Notes: generated by a model not told the origin, from the letters alone. A stretch of DNA of 64,000 bases from CAKZQX01 sp034437035 (GCA_034437035.1 DAOTUI010000283.1:19976-83975), one strand, 5' to 3'; shown: positions 8,068-17,465, numbered from the stretch's first letter. Program-made: numbers and translations.

Positions 8068-8652
8068 ATGAGTGAAGCAACGCCAGAAACGCTCGAAGGG
8101 CAGACCGACGAGTTTGGAATCGAAGCCGTGCGCGAGCTGCTCCAGATGATTGAGCAGACCGATATTACCGAACTGCTGATCGAGCGCGGTACATCGAAGC
8201 TGCACGTGAAACGCGGTAATGCCGCGCCGCATGCGCCGCATGCGCCGATGTCTACACTTCCGCTGGCACTGAGTGTGCCGCCGATGCATCATGCGCCCGG
8301 TATGCCGCATGTACCGCACCACGCGCCCTATGCGCCGCCGCCGGCCCAGTCCGCGCCACCCTATGCGACGGCCCACTCCGAAGTTGCCTCCGAGGAATCG
8401 GAAATCGCTGAAGGTGAAATGGTTACGTCGCCGATGGTTGGTACCTTCTATGCTTCACCCTCGCCCAAGGATCCACCTTTTGTGAGTGAGGGCGACGAAG
8501 TGCATGCCGGTGACACGGTGGGCATCGTCGAGGCAATGAAGATGATGAACGAGATTGAGACGGAAATTACCGGAAAGGTTGTACAGATTCTGGTGCAAAG
8601 TGAGCAGCCGGTTGAGTATGGCCAGCCGCTGATGGTGATTGCCCCGCATTAG
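8068..8652 (+). CDS. accB: Biotin carboxyl carrier protein of acetyl-CoA carboxylase
   Basis: The 194-residue protein carries biotin and shuttles carboxyl groups between the biotin carboxylase and carboxyltransferase parts of acetyl-CoA carboxylase. The C-terminal biotinyl domain is complete, with the biotinylated Lys in 'VEAMKMMNEIE' and the preceding 'VTSPMVGTFYASPSPKDPPFV'. The N-terminal ~50 residues form the usual helical region. Between them is a long flexible linker rich in His, Ala and Pro (near residues 50-105), more His-rich than in common AccB proteins. No accC lies beside it; xseA follows in the same direction. Confidence 0.93.
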   Translation: MSEATPETLEGQTDEFGIEAVRELLQMIEQTDITELLIERGTSKLHVKRGNAAPHAPHAPMSTLPLALSVPPMHHAPGMPHVPHHAPYAPPPAQSAPPYATAHSEVASEESEIAEGEMVTSPMVGTFYASPSPKDPPFVSEGDEVHAGDTVGIVEAMKMMNEIETEITGKVVQILVQSEQPVEYGQPLMVIAPH

Positions 8653-8728
8653 CCGGTAGCCACAGATGATAAATGTGGGACGGTGTAGGCGTGTCGTCTA
8701 TCATTTGTCGTCTGTGGTACACACATCT

Positions 8729-9937
8729 ATGTATATTCTCACCGTCACTGAGATGAATACCTACCTCCGGGAGTTGCTTGACGCCGAGCCGGTGTTGAGT
8801 GATGTCTGGGTTGAGGGTGAAATCTCCAACTTTAAACGCCACACCTCGGGGCACTGTTATTTTAGCCTGAAAGAGGGCGATGCAGTGCTCAACGCAGTGA
8901 TGTGGAAAAGCTATGCGCTACGCCTGGGTGAACTGCCCCACAACGGCGATGCGGTGCTGGCCCACGGCCGTGTCTCCTTCTATGAGGTGGGCGGGAAACT
9001 GCAACTCTATGTCGATACCCTGCGCGCCGCCGGGGTCGGCTTTCTGCATGCTCAGTTCGAGGAACTCAAGCAGCGCCTGGACGCCGAGGGGCTGTTTGAT
9101 ATCAGTCGTAAGCGTGCGCTGCCGCTGCTGCCGCGCCGGGTCGGAATTGTGACATCGGGCAAGGGGGCCGCGCTGCAGGATATGCTCAATGTGCTGGCCC
9201 GACGTTGTCCGCTGGTCGAAGTGCTGATCAGCCCCTGCCTGGTGCAGGGCGAGCAGGCTCCCGGCAGCATTGCCGCCGCGCTGCAGGCACTCTATGCAAC
9301 CGATGTTGATCTGATCATTGTTGCACGCGGTGGCGGCTCGATTGAAGACCTCTGGGCCTTTAACACAGAAGAAGTTGCCCGCGCGATCTTTGCCGGTTCG
9401 GTTCCGCTGATTACCGGCATTGGGCACGAAACCGATACCACCATCGCCGACTATGTGGCAGACCTACGTGCGCCCACGCCGTCAGCCGCAGCGGAACTGG
9501 CCGTCCCGGAGCAGACCGAACTGCGCCTCTCCCTGGCAGCCCTGCATCGGCAACTGGATGCCGCATTTGCTCTCAGTATTGACACGCGCCGCCGGCAACT
9601 GGCCGCGGCCCACGACCGGCTGCGGCAGCATAACCCGGCCATCCGCCTGCCCCACGCGCGCCAGCAAGTCGATGATCTGCTGCGGCGGGCCGAGGCGCAG
9701 TTGCAGTATGGCCTGACGCTCCGGCAGACACAGTTGCAGGGTCTCCAGGCCCAACTGTCTGCGCTGAGTCCTCGGGCAACCCTGGAACGGGGATATGCAG
9801 TTGTCCGACAGGCAACCAATGGTACCGTTGTCACCCAGTCCACCCAGGTAGGTTCCGGTGAGACTCTCGTAATCACGTTGAAGTCCGGCAAACTGGTAGC
9901 AGATGTTGTAGAATCACAGGCAGAAGAGTCGGCCTAA
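8729..9937 (+). CDS. xseA: Exodeoxyribonuclease VII large subunit
   Basis: The 402-residue catalytic subunit degrades single-stranded DNA to oligonucleotides with XseB. The N-terminal OB-fold ('VTEMNTYLRELLDAEPVLSD', 'VEGEISNFK') is followed by the catalytic region ('RVGIVTSGKGAALQDML', 'RGGGSIEDLWAFN', 'TGIGHETDTTIADYVADLRAPTPSAAAE'), then a coiled-coil segment (near residues 270-345) and the conserved 'SPRATLERGYAVVR'. I use ATG 8729 (MYILTVTEM), where homologues begin; no clear ribosome-binding site is seen. xseB follows 38 bases later. Confidence 0.93.
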   Translation: MYILTVTEMNTYLRELLDAEPVLSDVWVEGEISNFKRHTSGHCYFSLKEGDAVLNAVMWKSYALRLGELPHNGDAVLAHGRVSFYEVGGKLQLYVDTLRAAGVGFLHAQFEELKQRLDAEGLFDISRKRALPLLPRRVGIVTSGKGAALQDMLNVLARRCPLVEVLISPCLVQGEQAPGSIAAALQALYATDVDLIIVARGGGSIEDLWAFNTEEVARAIFAGSVPLITGIGHETDTTIADYVADLRAPTPSAAAELAVPEQTELRLSLAALHRQLDAAFALSIDTRRRQLAAAHDRLRQHNPAIRLPHARQQVDDLLRRAEAQLQYGLTLRQTQLQGLQAQLSALSPRATLERGYAVVRQATNGTVVTQSTQVGSGETLVITLKSGKLVADVVESQAEESA

Positions 9938-9975
9938 TCCTGTAGCATCCGCTCTATCACGACAAGGAACCCGCT

Positions 9976-10191
9976 ATGTCAGAGAACACACCCGTTGCAA
10001 CCTACGAAACGCTCTATCAACAGCTTCAGGATCTCGTCAACCGGCTGGAGGCCGGAACGCTGCCCCTGGAGGAGTCGCTGCAACTTTACGAGCAGGGTGT
10101 GCAACTGGCCACCGAATGCCAGCGTCTGCTCGACACCGCTGAACTACGTATTGAACAACTTCAGGTCGGCATGGGAGAGTCTGCCGACTAG
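9976..10191 (+). CDS. xseB: Exodeoxyribonuclease VII small subunit
   Basis: This 71-residue helical hairpin protein is the non-catalytic partner that binds the coiled coil of XseA in multiple copies. The family pattern 'YETLYQQLQDLVNRLEAGTLPLEESLQLYEQGV' is complete in form, and the length is usual. AAGGAA lies upstream of the ATG. It sits directly after xseA and 12 bases before a membrane-protein gene, so all three are probably one transcript. Confidence 0.93.
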   Translation: MSENTPVATYETLYQQLQDLVNRLEAGTLPLEESLQLYEQGVQLATECQRLLDTAELRIEQLQVGMGESAD

Positions 10192-10203
10192 AAAGTGTAG
10201 GCT

Positions 10204-12225
10204 ATGGTCTCCGCCGAGTCTGTCCACCGTTACCCACGCCTCCTCACCTGGTCGATTGAACTCTTCTGCACACTTATCGTACTACTGAGCAGCGTATACT
10301 TGGGCGCAGTGCTCCTCCGCTCAGCCTGGGATCTCTTTGGGGTAGATTATGCGCTGGCCGAGTGGGTACCATTCCTGCGCAACACGGTCGGCTGGATCAG
10401 CACTATCGCCGATCAACCTCGCTTCGATGAGTTTATCGCTCTGCTTCCCGCATTCACCTGGACGGCCCTGGCACTGCTGCTGGCGATTCTGCTGCGGAAC
10501 GCCTTCCCCGTGGTGCGCACCAGTTCCCGTGGCATGCTGATTGAGTTTGGCGGCAACTGGCTGCCGATCCGTTGGGAAGATCTCCATACGATAAAAGTGA
10601 CCAGTGATCTGTCGAATGAACGCTTTGTGTTGCTGGTGCAGCCGCGCAGCAAACAGCTTACCGGCTGGCATCTCTTCTACAGTCTGTTCTACTCGCTGGG
10701 GTTGCGGCCCGGCTTCCTGGTTACGTCACATATCAGCGACTTTGAGAAGCTGGTGAAGACCACACTTGATGAGAGCCGGAGTGTGGCGCAGGCAAAAGAC
10801 AATGTTCAGCCCGTCAATTTCAATGAGGAGGCACAGTCACCCCTTTTTCGCATGCTGTTGAGCCCCGCTTCGTTCGTTAGTCGGCGTGGTCCCGGCGAAA
10901 CTACAACCGAAAACGAGGAGGCGCTTGATGCCGCTCGCGCCGGCGGCGAACCCGTGCATGGAATCTATCCCGCACGGATTACGACGTTGATTAACTGGGG
11001 CGCGGTGCTGCTGGCGCTGCTGATGGTCTGGCACTATATCAGTTACTGGACCACATTCCTTGCGCTGGAGATTCCGGCACTGCGAGATGTTGGCTTCTTC
11101 CGGGGCGCGTTGACGCCGACAGCACTGGCAGATCTGGCAAGTTACTATCCCGAACGGTCAATGCCACTCCTGGGCCAGGCAGGGCTGCCCAATCTCCCGG
11201 CTCCGCTCTGGCTGCTGGTTGCGGCCCATCTGATGGTGCTCTTTGTGCTGGGAGTTCTGGCGGTGTTGCGCAACCTGCTGCCACGCGTGGAAATCCGCCC
11301 CGAAGGGCTGGCGGTGCGCGTCATCGGCGGCTGGATTCCTACGCAAACGCGCTGGAAAATGATTCCCTGGAAACAGTTTGCGGCAATCAAGGCGACCGAG
11401 TTTTCCGAGGAGAGCCAGATTCTGCTGCTCCAGACCCGCACCGCAATTCTGCCCGCCAGTTACCGGGTCAACAGCCTGATCTACGACGGCAGCTTCAAAA
11501 CTGGGCTGCTCGTCACTTCGGCTATGAGTAACTTTGAGTACATTATGCAGCAGGTGCTGGTCGCCGTCTCGCAACTGGAAGATCTGCGCGAACAGGAGGC
11601 CGAGTCACGCGGCGTCCGTCCGCCCGATCCAGTGTTGCAGCAAGAAGCCCACTCCTGGCTGCTCTGGATGACATTTAAACCACGCTCGGCGGTCCAGGAT
11701 CTGGTTGATGTTGTCTGTGCCGAAACCAACCCAAGCCGGATGGAAACAGGCTGGCTGCGGCGGGCGGCCATGCCGATGTTCTGGGTTGCCCTGCTCCCGG
11801 TGTTGATCTTCCTGACCAATGGCCTGCTGTTGTCTGGTCACATACCCGGTATCGGGCTGCTTCTCGGCCTGCTGCTGCTCTGGTTTATCGGGATGTTGGA
11901 GTGGCCGCTGATCAGCCTGCTCGCCATCCTGCTGGACGATGCGACCGGCGGCGGCGAAGAGGGCTATCGCGCGCTCTACGTCTATCCGACGACGCAACTC
12001 CCACGGGTGTTACCGCTTATCACCGGGCTGGTCTTGCTGGCGGTCGGATGGCCGGCCCTGGCAATCCTGGCCTGGATGGTGGCAATCGGCATGTCCGGGT
12101 GGCTCAGTGCAAATCTGTGGGACCGGCTCTATGGATGGAAGGGCAGCCAGCTTATCCTGGGCGGGTTGATGCCCGTAGTCTGGCAACTGCTGGTCTTGCT
12201 GATCTACGCACTGGTGCAGCGGTAG
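10204..12225 (+). CDS. Large membrane protein with an internally repeated module; function unknown
   Basis: The 673-residue protein has hydrophobic segments near residues 20-45, 80-100, 262-285, 340-360, 525-580 and 600-670. Two soluble stretches resemble each other. In the first, 'LIEFGGNWLPIRWEDLHTIKV' leads to 'GFLVTSHISDFEKLVKTTL'. In the second, 'AVRVIGGWIPTQTRWKMIPWK' leads to 'GLLVTSAMSNFEYIMQQVL'. The protein therefore seems to arise from duplication of a unit made of two membrane helices plus a PH-like beta domain. I do not recognise a named family. It follows xseB at 12 bases. Confidence 0.7.
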   Translation: MVSAESVHRYPRLLTWSIELFCTLIVLLSSVYLGAVLLRSAWDLFGVDYALAEWVPFLRNTVGWISTIADQPRFDEFIALLPAFTWTALALLLAILLRNAFPVVRTSSRGMLIEFGGNWLPIRWEDLHTIKVTSDLSNERFVLLVQPRSKQLTGWHLFYSLFYSLGLRPGFLVTSHISDFEKLVKTTLDESRSVAQAKDNVQPVNFNEEAQSPLFRMLLSPASFVSRRGPGETTTENEEALDAARAGGEPVHGIYPARITTLINWGAVLLALLMVWHYISYWTTFLALEIPALRDVGFFRGALTPTALADLASYYPERSMPLLGQAGLPNLPAPLWLLVAAHLMVLFVLGVLAVLRNLLPRVEIRPEGLAVRVIGGWIPTQTRWKMIPWKQFAAIKATEFSEESQILLLQTRTAILPASYRVNSLIYDGSFKTGLLVTSAMSNFEYIMQQVLVAVSQLEDLREQEAESRGVRPPDPVLQQEAHSWLLWMTFKPRSAVQDLVDVVCAETNPSRMETGWLRRAAMPMFWVALLPVLIFLTNGLLLSGHIPGIGLLLGLLLLWFIGMLEWPLISLLAILLDDATGGGEEGYRALYVYPTTQLPRVLPLITGLVLLAVGWPALAILAWMVAIGMSGWLSANLWDRLYGWKGSQLILGGLMPVVWQLLVLLIYALVQR

Positions 12226-12244
12226 GCGCAATACCTTTCAAATA

Positions 12245-12440
12245 CACGAGTTACGCGGTTGAGATCCAGACCGGACGTTTGACCCAATGAAAGCCGGATT
12301 CGCCTGCGGCAGCATGGTACTTCTTTGTTCTTTTTCACGAAAAGTTGGCTCAAGGAGCCAACTTTTCGTGAAAAAGAATGGTTTGTTCCACCCTGCCGGA
12401 GGGGGTATCCTCTTTCAGGTAAGGAACCTCGTAAGCTCAG
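12245..12440 (-). mobile_element. MITE copy B, full length
   Basis: Ends are CACGAGTTACGCGGT (left) and a diverged ACCTCGTAAG (right). It carries TTCGCCTGCGGCAGCATGGTAC, then a perfect 22-bp stem (12330-12351 with 12355-12376, loop AAG), then CCACCCTGCCGGAGG. Outside it CAATACCTTTCAAATA (from 12229) and its complement (to 12458) form an outer inverted repeat, so the element may have landed in an older palindrome. No direct target repeat is clear here. Confidence 0.8.
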
Positions 12441-12523
12441 TATATTTGAAAGGTATTGGCGTTAGGCGCAGACGCGTCAGTACATGGTGCAACGGCCGGA
12501 ATTGCTGACACCGATACGCGGTT

Positions 12524-12573
12524 AACCTCCTGCAAATTTGATCCGAAATGGATGAACATGCAGGAGGTTTTTT
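12524..12573 (+). terminator. Rho-independent terminator
   Basis: AACCTCCTGCA (12524-12534) pairs perfectly with TGCAGGAGGTT (12559-12569) across a 24-base loop and is followed by more Ts. It lies beyond the xseA-xseB-membrane-protein transcript and before the next gene. Confidence 0.7.
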
Positions 12574-12700
12574 GCATGTTCAAAGACAACCTGGTTGATC
12601 CGCTGCCTTCCGCCTGCCACACTCAGACGCGCCCTTGCAGGTTGTGCGCAAACATCCTACAATATGTCGTAGAGTTGTGACGGCCAGGAGAGGGACGACC

Positions 12701-13264
12701 ATGCCGATCATCGTCAATCAAGTAGATTCTGCACTCCTGCAGCAACGACCGCCGCGTCCGCTACCACCACTGCTGCTAATTAACCTGCTGGGTGAATATC
12801 TGATCGAGGTACCACTCAAAACCTACATCGACTCCGTGGTAATTGGGAGCCTGGTTGGGGCGATTGCGCTGGCACTGCTGCATGTGGGGCCACTGCTCTG
12901 GATACTCCTCGGCCTGATTCTGCTGACCCACCTGGCAACTGCGGCATGGAAACTGGGCAAACAGATCCGCGACGATATGGTGCTGCTCAAGTATGGCATT
13001 GTTGTACGCGCGCATGTCTTGCATCTGCGTCCACAGTACAATGAACAGGGCCAACCCGCCGGGGCGCTGCTGGACTGCGCCATTCCTACCCGCCGCCGCC
13101 GGACTTCGGTCAGCAGTGTCTGGCTGGCCGACACAACCGAGGCGACCCGCCTGGCAAAGCAGGGGCGGGTGCGGGTTATTTGCCTGGTGCGCGCACCCGG
13201 TACCTGGCGGCTCCTGGAGAGTACCGGCCCGGAGTTTCGCTATGGTCTGATCGAGGAGAATTGA
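12701..13264 (+). CDS. Small membrane protein with soluble C-terminal half; function unknown
   Basis: The 187-residue protein has two hydrophobic stretches near residues 38-60 and 63-82 ('SLVGAIALALLHVGPLLWILLG'), then a soluble region with an Arg-rich patch ('PTRRRRTS') near residue 130. The start at 12701 is supported by GGAGAGGG nine bases upstream. I do not recognise a family. The C-terminal half ('VRVICLVRAPGTWRLLE') looks like a small beta domain of the kind found in DUF3592-like or NfeD-like proteins, but this is a guess. Confidence 0.55.
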   Translation: MPIIVNQVDSALLQQRPPRPLPPLLLINLLGEYLIEVPLKTYIDSVVIGSLVGAIALALLHVGPLLWILLGLILLTHLATAAWKLGKQIRDDMVLLKYGIVVRAHVLHLRPQYNEQGQPAGALLDCAIPTRRRRTSVSSVWLADTTEATRLAKQGRVRVICLVRAPGTWRLLESTGPEFRYGLIEEN

Positions 13265-13337
13265 GCATTAGCGAGCGTACATGTACGCACGTTGCGCAAT
13301 ACGATCTGCCCTAACCTGATACCAGACGAGGATGCGG

Positions 13338-13425
13338 TTTTCGCCTGCGGCAGCATGGTACTTTATTTCTTTCGCAAAAATTCGGGAAAGAAGATCACTG
13401 ATCACTTCCACCCGGACGAAAGCAC
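13338..13425 (-). mobile_element. MITE copy C, degenerate
   Basis: TCGCCTGCGGCAGCATGGTACTT at 13341-13363 and CTTCCACCCGGACGAA at 13406-13421 are diagnostic. The central stem has decayed to short matches (CTTTC and GAAAG), and the terminal repeats are not clear. It lies between the convergent ends of two genes. Confidence 0.6.
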
Positions 13426-13465
13426 AAACCGCCTTGCAGACCCGCTACCACGTACGTCATTTCAT

Positions 13466-15151
13466 TCATCGTACCAGTTGCTGCGCCTCGCTTAACATCA
13501 TCGTGTCGATCAGCAGTTCAACCGGGGCATGATCATCGGTGAAGGGCTGGAAGAGCGCATGGCGCGGCGTAAATTCGCGCACCGGCCCCTTGCCCTGCGT
13601 GAGCGCCCAATCCATCACCACCTGTAGCGCGGGCACCTCAATCTGCGCCGCATTCGCCGTAAAGTTTGCCACACCGTCACCCACCGGGCGATTCATCCCG
13701 ACCAGGATCGTGCTTGCGCCGCTGGGCGTATCGATCATAAACACCTGCGGGAAGACCGCCAGCATAGTCGATCCCAGGGCATTGACCAGCCGATCATCAC
13801 CACTCGGCGGTATCCCGGCATTGACGACGGCCACGCCGTCCGGGGTGAGATGGGCCTTGACCTCGCGGAAGAACTCCAGCGTAGTCAGGTGAAACGGAAT
13901 GTAGGGCTGATGGTAGGCATCCATCCCGATCAGATCGTAGGTCTGATCGGTTGTCTCCAACCAGTAGCGCGCATCCTGCGTATGCACAGCATAGTTGGGA
14001 TAGGCCGGACTTCCCGCCTCCAGGTCAAAATACTCTCGCCCCAGTTGCGTGATGCGCGGGTCAATCTCAACGCCATCGACGCGCGACTCTGCGCCATAGA
14101 TCGCCAGGAACTGCTTGGGAATAGTACCCGCCGCCGAGCCAAGCAGCGCCATACTGCTCACCGACCCCGGATCACGCTGGGGATAGAAATAGGGCGCAAC
14201 CACGAAATAGTCCCACGGTCCCCCGCCGGTCAGCAGATCAACCGGATCGTCGGTCTCCCGGTAGCGTGTGCGGTAGGAGGAGTGGATCGCCTGGCCCTCG
14301 TTGAGCAGCAGGTTGATCCGCCGGTCCAGGCTGCCATCGCTGAAGGTGATACGCTGCTCGGCAACCTGAATATAGTTGTAGCGCGACTCGGTCTCGAAGA
14401 GCAGCGTGCAACGGTAGCAGTCAGCCGACTTGATTTGCTCCGTGGTCAGAAGCGTGTAGGCCGCCAGCCCCATCACAATCAGCAGCATCAGGCCATAACG
14501 CAGATCGCGCAGCCCGATAATCCCCAGGATCAGCAGAAACCCGGCGAAGAGGTAGACCGTGCGTTCCGTGCCAATCGTGGGAATAAGCACCAGCACCGTC
14601 AAAAATGTACCGACAATTGAGCCCAGCGTGGAGAGCGCCGAGATTGAGCCGGCCGTGCGACCCGCCGCTTCAATACCCTCAGACATCCGATGGATCTGGA
14701 GGCGCACCGCAAAGGGGCCAACCATCGCCATCAGGATCACCGGAGCGGCAAATAGCAAGATCACGGCAATCAGCGCGGCGATAAAGCCACCTGCCGCAAT
14801 GCTGCTGAGTGACTGCTGCGCCAGGCGTAAGATGGGCCGGGCCAGCAGAGGGATAAAACCGCAGAGCAACCCGGCCCAGGCAATCAGCCGGTAGAGCACC
14901 CGCTCATCGGGGTTCCGGTCGGCCAGCAACCCACCCAGCCGATAGCCAATCGCCAGGTAGACCAGCGTCATCCCGATAACCACCGCCCAAATCGGCTGCG
15001 AGGTACCAAAAAAAGGAGCGAGCAGCCGGGGCATCACCATCTCAACGCCGAGCGTGCCAATGCCTGCCAGGAAGACAACCAGTAACAGGAAGACATTCGA
15101 CTCGGTCCTGGTTGTTTTTTTTGTTGATTTTACTGTCGAAGTTTGTGCCAT
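13466..15151 (-). CDS. Membrane-fused spermidine synthase-like aminopropyltransferase
   Basis: The 561-residue protein has an N-terminal multi-helix membrane part (about residues 20-220) and a C-terminal spermidine/spermine synthase fold. In the latter, 'YNYIQVAEQ' and 'INLLLNEGQAIHSSYR' match the family's first beta region, and 'VDGVEIDPRITQLGREYF' is the substrate-nucleoside acidic motif. 'VHTQDARYWLE' and 'YDLIGMDAYHQPYIPFHLTTLEFFREVK' correspond to the later motifs. Such fused proteins are common, but their true product is uncertain, so I give no symbol. TATAAG lies only four bases before the ATG. Confidence 0.8.
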   Translation of the reverse strand: MAQTSTVKSTKKTTRTESNVFLLLVVFLAGIGTLGVEMVMPRLLAPFFGTSQPIWAVVIGMTLVYLAIGYRLGGLLADRNPDERVLYRLIAWAGLLCGFIPLLARPILRLAQQSLSSIAAGGFIAALIAVILLFAAPVILMAMVGPFAVRLQIHRMSEGIEAAGRTAGSISALSTLGSIVGTFLTVLVLIPTIGTERTVYLFAGFLLILGIIGLRDLRYGLMLLIVMGLAAYTLLTTEQIKSADCYRCTLLFETESRYNYIQVAEQRITFSDGSLDRRINLLLNEGQAIHSSYRTRYRETDDPVDLLTGGGPWDYFVVAPYFYPQRDPGSVSSMALLGSAAGTIPKQFLAIYGAESRVDGVEIDPRITQLGREYFDLEAGSPAYPNYAVHTQDARYWLETTDQTYDLIGMDAYHQPYIPFHLTTLEFFREVKAHLTPDGVAVVNAGIPPSGDDRLVNALGSTMLAVFPQVFMIDTPSGASTILVGMNRPVGDGVANFTANAAQIEVPALQVVMDWALTQGKGPVREFTPRHALFQPFTDDHAPVELLIDTMMLSEAQQLVR

Positions 15152-15167
15152 ATTTCTTATACCGATG

Positions 15168-15326
15168 GTCTGTTAACGCAGTTGGAATTTACACGAACCT
15201 GCGTGAACGGGGTTATTTCACCTCCGGCAGGGTAAAAAAGAACGGAAACGTACCATGCTGCCGCAGGCGCAGCAACGAATTGCTGCGATCAAACCAGATG
15301 TTTGATTGCTCCATACCGTATAAGCA
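15168..15326 (+). mobile_element. MITE copy D, internally deleted
   Basis: CACCTCCGGCAGGGTAAA, GTACCATGCTGCCGCAGG and TCAAACCAGATGTTTG follow in the same order as in full copies, but the central long stem has been lost. The ends (TTAACGCAGTTGG and ACCGTATAAG) are diverged. It fills most of the gap upstream of the spermidine-synthase-like gene. Confidence 0.65.
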
Positions 15327-15497
15327 CTGACTGTACAAAACATAGTGGGTTAGACACACGCAACAGGGCAAGAATCATGTCGAGAGCAGAAACTACAAGG
15401 AACAGCAAGCAAAGCAACACAGAACAGAGCGCACCGGGCGTAGTGCCATGGAGAATGGGGCGGAGCTCTGTTCTGCATTTATCGCTTCGTTCTCGCG

Positions 15498-15746
15498 CTA
15501 GAGTGCCTGGAGCAGTAGCCGCGAGATCATACTCAGCAGGAGAATCGCCACAATCGGCGAAATATCAATCATCCCGATATTGGGCATAATACTGCGAATC
15601 GGCCCCAGAATTGGCTCAGTCAGTTCACGGAGCACCTGGGAGATCCGCATATTGCCCGTCGGGTCGATCCAGGAGAGCAGCACGCGCCCCAGGATGAGCA
15701 TCGAGAGAATGTTAAACAGCAGCGCGATGAAGTTCTGTACAACCAT
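15498..15746 (-). CDS. YggT family membrane protein
   Basis: The 82-residue protein has two hydrophobic helices separated by the family signature region ('SWIDPTGNMRISQVLRELTEPILGPIRSIMP'). YggT proteins are small integral membrane proteins linked to osmotic tolerance and, in photosynthetic organisms, to membrane organisation. The ribosome-binding site GAGGAAG is close upstream. It stands between the spermidine-synthase-like gene and hisD on the same strand. Confidence 0.85.
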   Translation of the reverse strand: MVVQNFIALLFNILSMLILGRVLLSWIDPTGNMRISQVLRELTEPILGPIRSIMPNIGMIDISPIVAILLLSMISRLLLQAL

Positions 15747-15818
15747 CTTCTTCCTCTACCCTTATCTTCTTGTTATGCATATGACATACGGTAAATGTAT
15801 TATAACATGCGCCAACCA

Positions 15819-17120
15819 TTACCCGGCGTGATCCTGATCCTCCAGGCGGGCGCGCACCGCTGCCGCGTGGGCCGACAACCCCTCAGCCTCGGCCAGGCGG
15901 GCGGCGGCGGGACCGATGCGCCTGAGCGCGGTTTCATTCAGCCCGACCAGCGAGATAACTTTCCGAAAGTCATCCACATTTACCGGCGAGGCATACCGCG
16001 CTGTCCCTTCCGTGGGCATAATGTGCGACGGCCCGGCCACATAATCCCCCAGCACCTCAAACGAGCGCTCACCCAGGAAGACCCCACCGGCATTGCGTAC
16101 CCGCCCGACCTGGTCCCATGGATCGGCCAGCAGCAGACAGAGATGCTCCGGCCCGTATGCATTTGCCAGCTCAAACGCGGTCTCCATGTCCGGCACCAGC
16201 ACAATACCACCACGCTGCTCAACGGATTCGCGGGCAGCACGGGCATTGCTCTCCGGCAGGCGGGCCAGTTGGCGTTCTGCTTCGGCCTGCACTGCCTCCG
16301 CCAACTCTGCCGACGGTGTCAGGAGGATGGCGCTGGCAAGTACATGTTCGGCCTGCGCCAACATGTCCGCCGCTACATAGCGCGGATTGGCCTGCGCATC
16401 GGCAATCAGCAGCGTCTCAGTGGGACCGGCCAGGCTTTCGATGCCGACAGTACCGAAGACGGCCTTCTTTGCCAGCGTTACAAACTGGTTGCCCGGCCCG
16501 GCGATCTTATCCACCCGGGGCACGCCGGCCGTCCCGTGGGCCAGTGCGGCAATCGCCTGCGCACCCCCCAGCGCGAAGAGTTGCGTAACACCGGCAACAT
16601 GGGCCGCTGCCATGACAATCGCAGCCGGTTCACCTGTCGCGCGTTGCGGTGGCGAACAGGCGATGATCTCCGTAACACCGGCCACCCGCGCGGGGATGGC
16701 CGCGTGCAGCAGCGATGACGGCAGTGGGACGGTGCCTCCCGGCACATAGATTCCCACCCGCTCCAGCGGTATAACCAGTTGACCCAGTGCTCCTTCGACG
16801 CTGAAATCAACCCAGGTGTTGCGCGCCTGCCGCAGATGGAACCGTTCCAACTCAGTGGCAGCCAGGTGCAGCGCCTCCAGCAGCGCCGGATCGAGTGCTG
16901 CCGCCGCCGCTTCCAGCCGCGCGTGGGGCACGGCGAAGCGCTCCAGGGTTACACCATCGAGCTGGCGGGTCCACTCGCGCAACGCGGTATCACCGCGAAT
17001 CCGCACATCGCGGATAATCTGCGCTACGGTCTGCGCGGCAGCTTCATCTTCGTCCAGCGGCACGCGGCACAGGATGCCCGCCTGTGCCACGGCAATATCA
17101 CGAATAATTGGTATGGTCAT
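15819..17120 (-). CDS. hisD: Histidinol dehydrogenase
   Basis: The 433-residue zinc enzyme performs the last two oxidations of histidine synthesis, L-histidinol to L-histidine with two NAD+. Family motifs are clear: 'GIYVPGGTVPLPSSLL', 'IAGPGNQFVTLAKK', 'AGPTETLLIAD', 'DMLAQAEHVLASAILLT' and 'DYVAGPSHIMPTEGTARY', which include zinc- and substrate-binding Gln, His and Glu. ATG 17120 is preferred over the upstream GTG because AGAGGATG precedes it. A minus-strand TATAAT at 17496-17491 suggests that two MITEs (copies E1 and E2) lie in its leader. Confidence 0.93.
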   Translation of the reverse strand: MTIPIIRDIAVAQAGILCRVPLDEDEAAAQTVAQIIRDVRIRGDTALREWTRQLDGVTLERFAVPHARLEAAAAALDPALLEALHLAATELERFHLRQARNTWVDFSVEGALGQLVIPLERVGIYVPGGTVPLPSSLLHAAIPARVAGVTEIIACSPPQRATGEPAAIVMAAAHVAGVTQLFALGGAQAIAALAHGTAGVPRVDKIAGPGNQFVTLAKKAVFGTVGIESLAGPTETLLIADAQANPRYVAADMLAQAEHVLASAILLTPSAELAEAVQAEAERQLARLPESNARAARESVEQRGGIVLVPDMETAFELANAYGPEHLCLLLADPWDQVGRVRNAGGVFLGERSFEVLGDYVAGPSHIMPTEGTARYASPVNVDDFRKVISLVGLNETALRRIGPAAARLAEAEGLSAHAAAVRARLEDQDHAG

Positions 17121-17138
17121 GCAACATCCTCTCACTTA

Positions 17139-17332
17139 CACGCGTTACGCGGTGGGCGTTCAAACCGGACGTTTGACCAGGTGGAAGCCAGTCTCGCCTG
17201 CGGCAGCATGGTACTTGTTCGATCTTCTTGGAAAAAAGTGGCGCTCCGAGCCACTTTTTTCCAAAAAGGATGTCCGGTTCCACCCTGCCGGAGGCGAAAT
17301 TCCCTTTCAGGTCAGTGACCAGGTAAGTCCTG
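17139..17332 (-). mobile_element. MITE copy E1, full length, with target duplication
   Basis: Left end is CACGCGTTACGCGGTG and right end ACCAGGTAAGTCCTG. TCACTTA flanks it on both sides (17132-17138 and 17333-17339). The central stem is TTGGAAAAAAGTGGC (17228-17242) with GCCACTTTTTTCCAA (17250-17264). It lies in the probable leader of hisD. Confidence 0.85.
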
Positions 17333-17339
17333 TCACTTA

Positions 17340-17465
17340 TACGACTTACCTGGTACAGTCTGTTCCCGCCCGGTGATAGACCCGAACGCGGTCTTCGCTT
17401 GCGGCAGCATGGTACGTTTTTATCTGGTGAAACGCGCAGTTTGATCGTCCACCGCGTAACGCGTG
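17340..17465 (-). mobile_element. MITE copy E2, deleted, sharing the same target
   Basis: It begins ACGACTTACCTGGT, carries CTTCGCTTGCGGCAGCATGGTACG and CAGTTTGATCG, and ends ACCGCGTAACGCGTG. TCACTTA occurs again at 17466-17472, so E1 and E2 form a tandem pair separated and bounded by three copies of the same 7-mer. The long central stem is absent. Confidence 0.75.
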
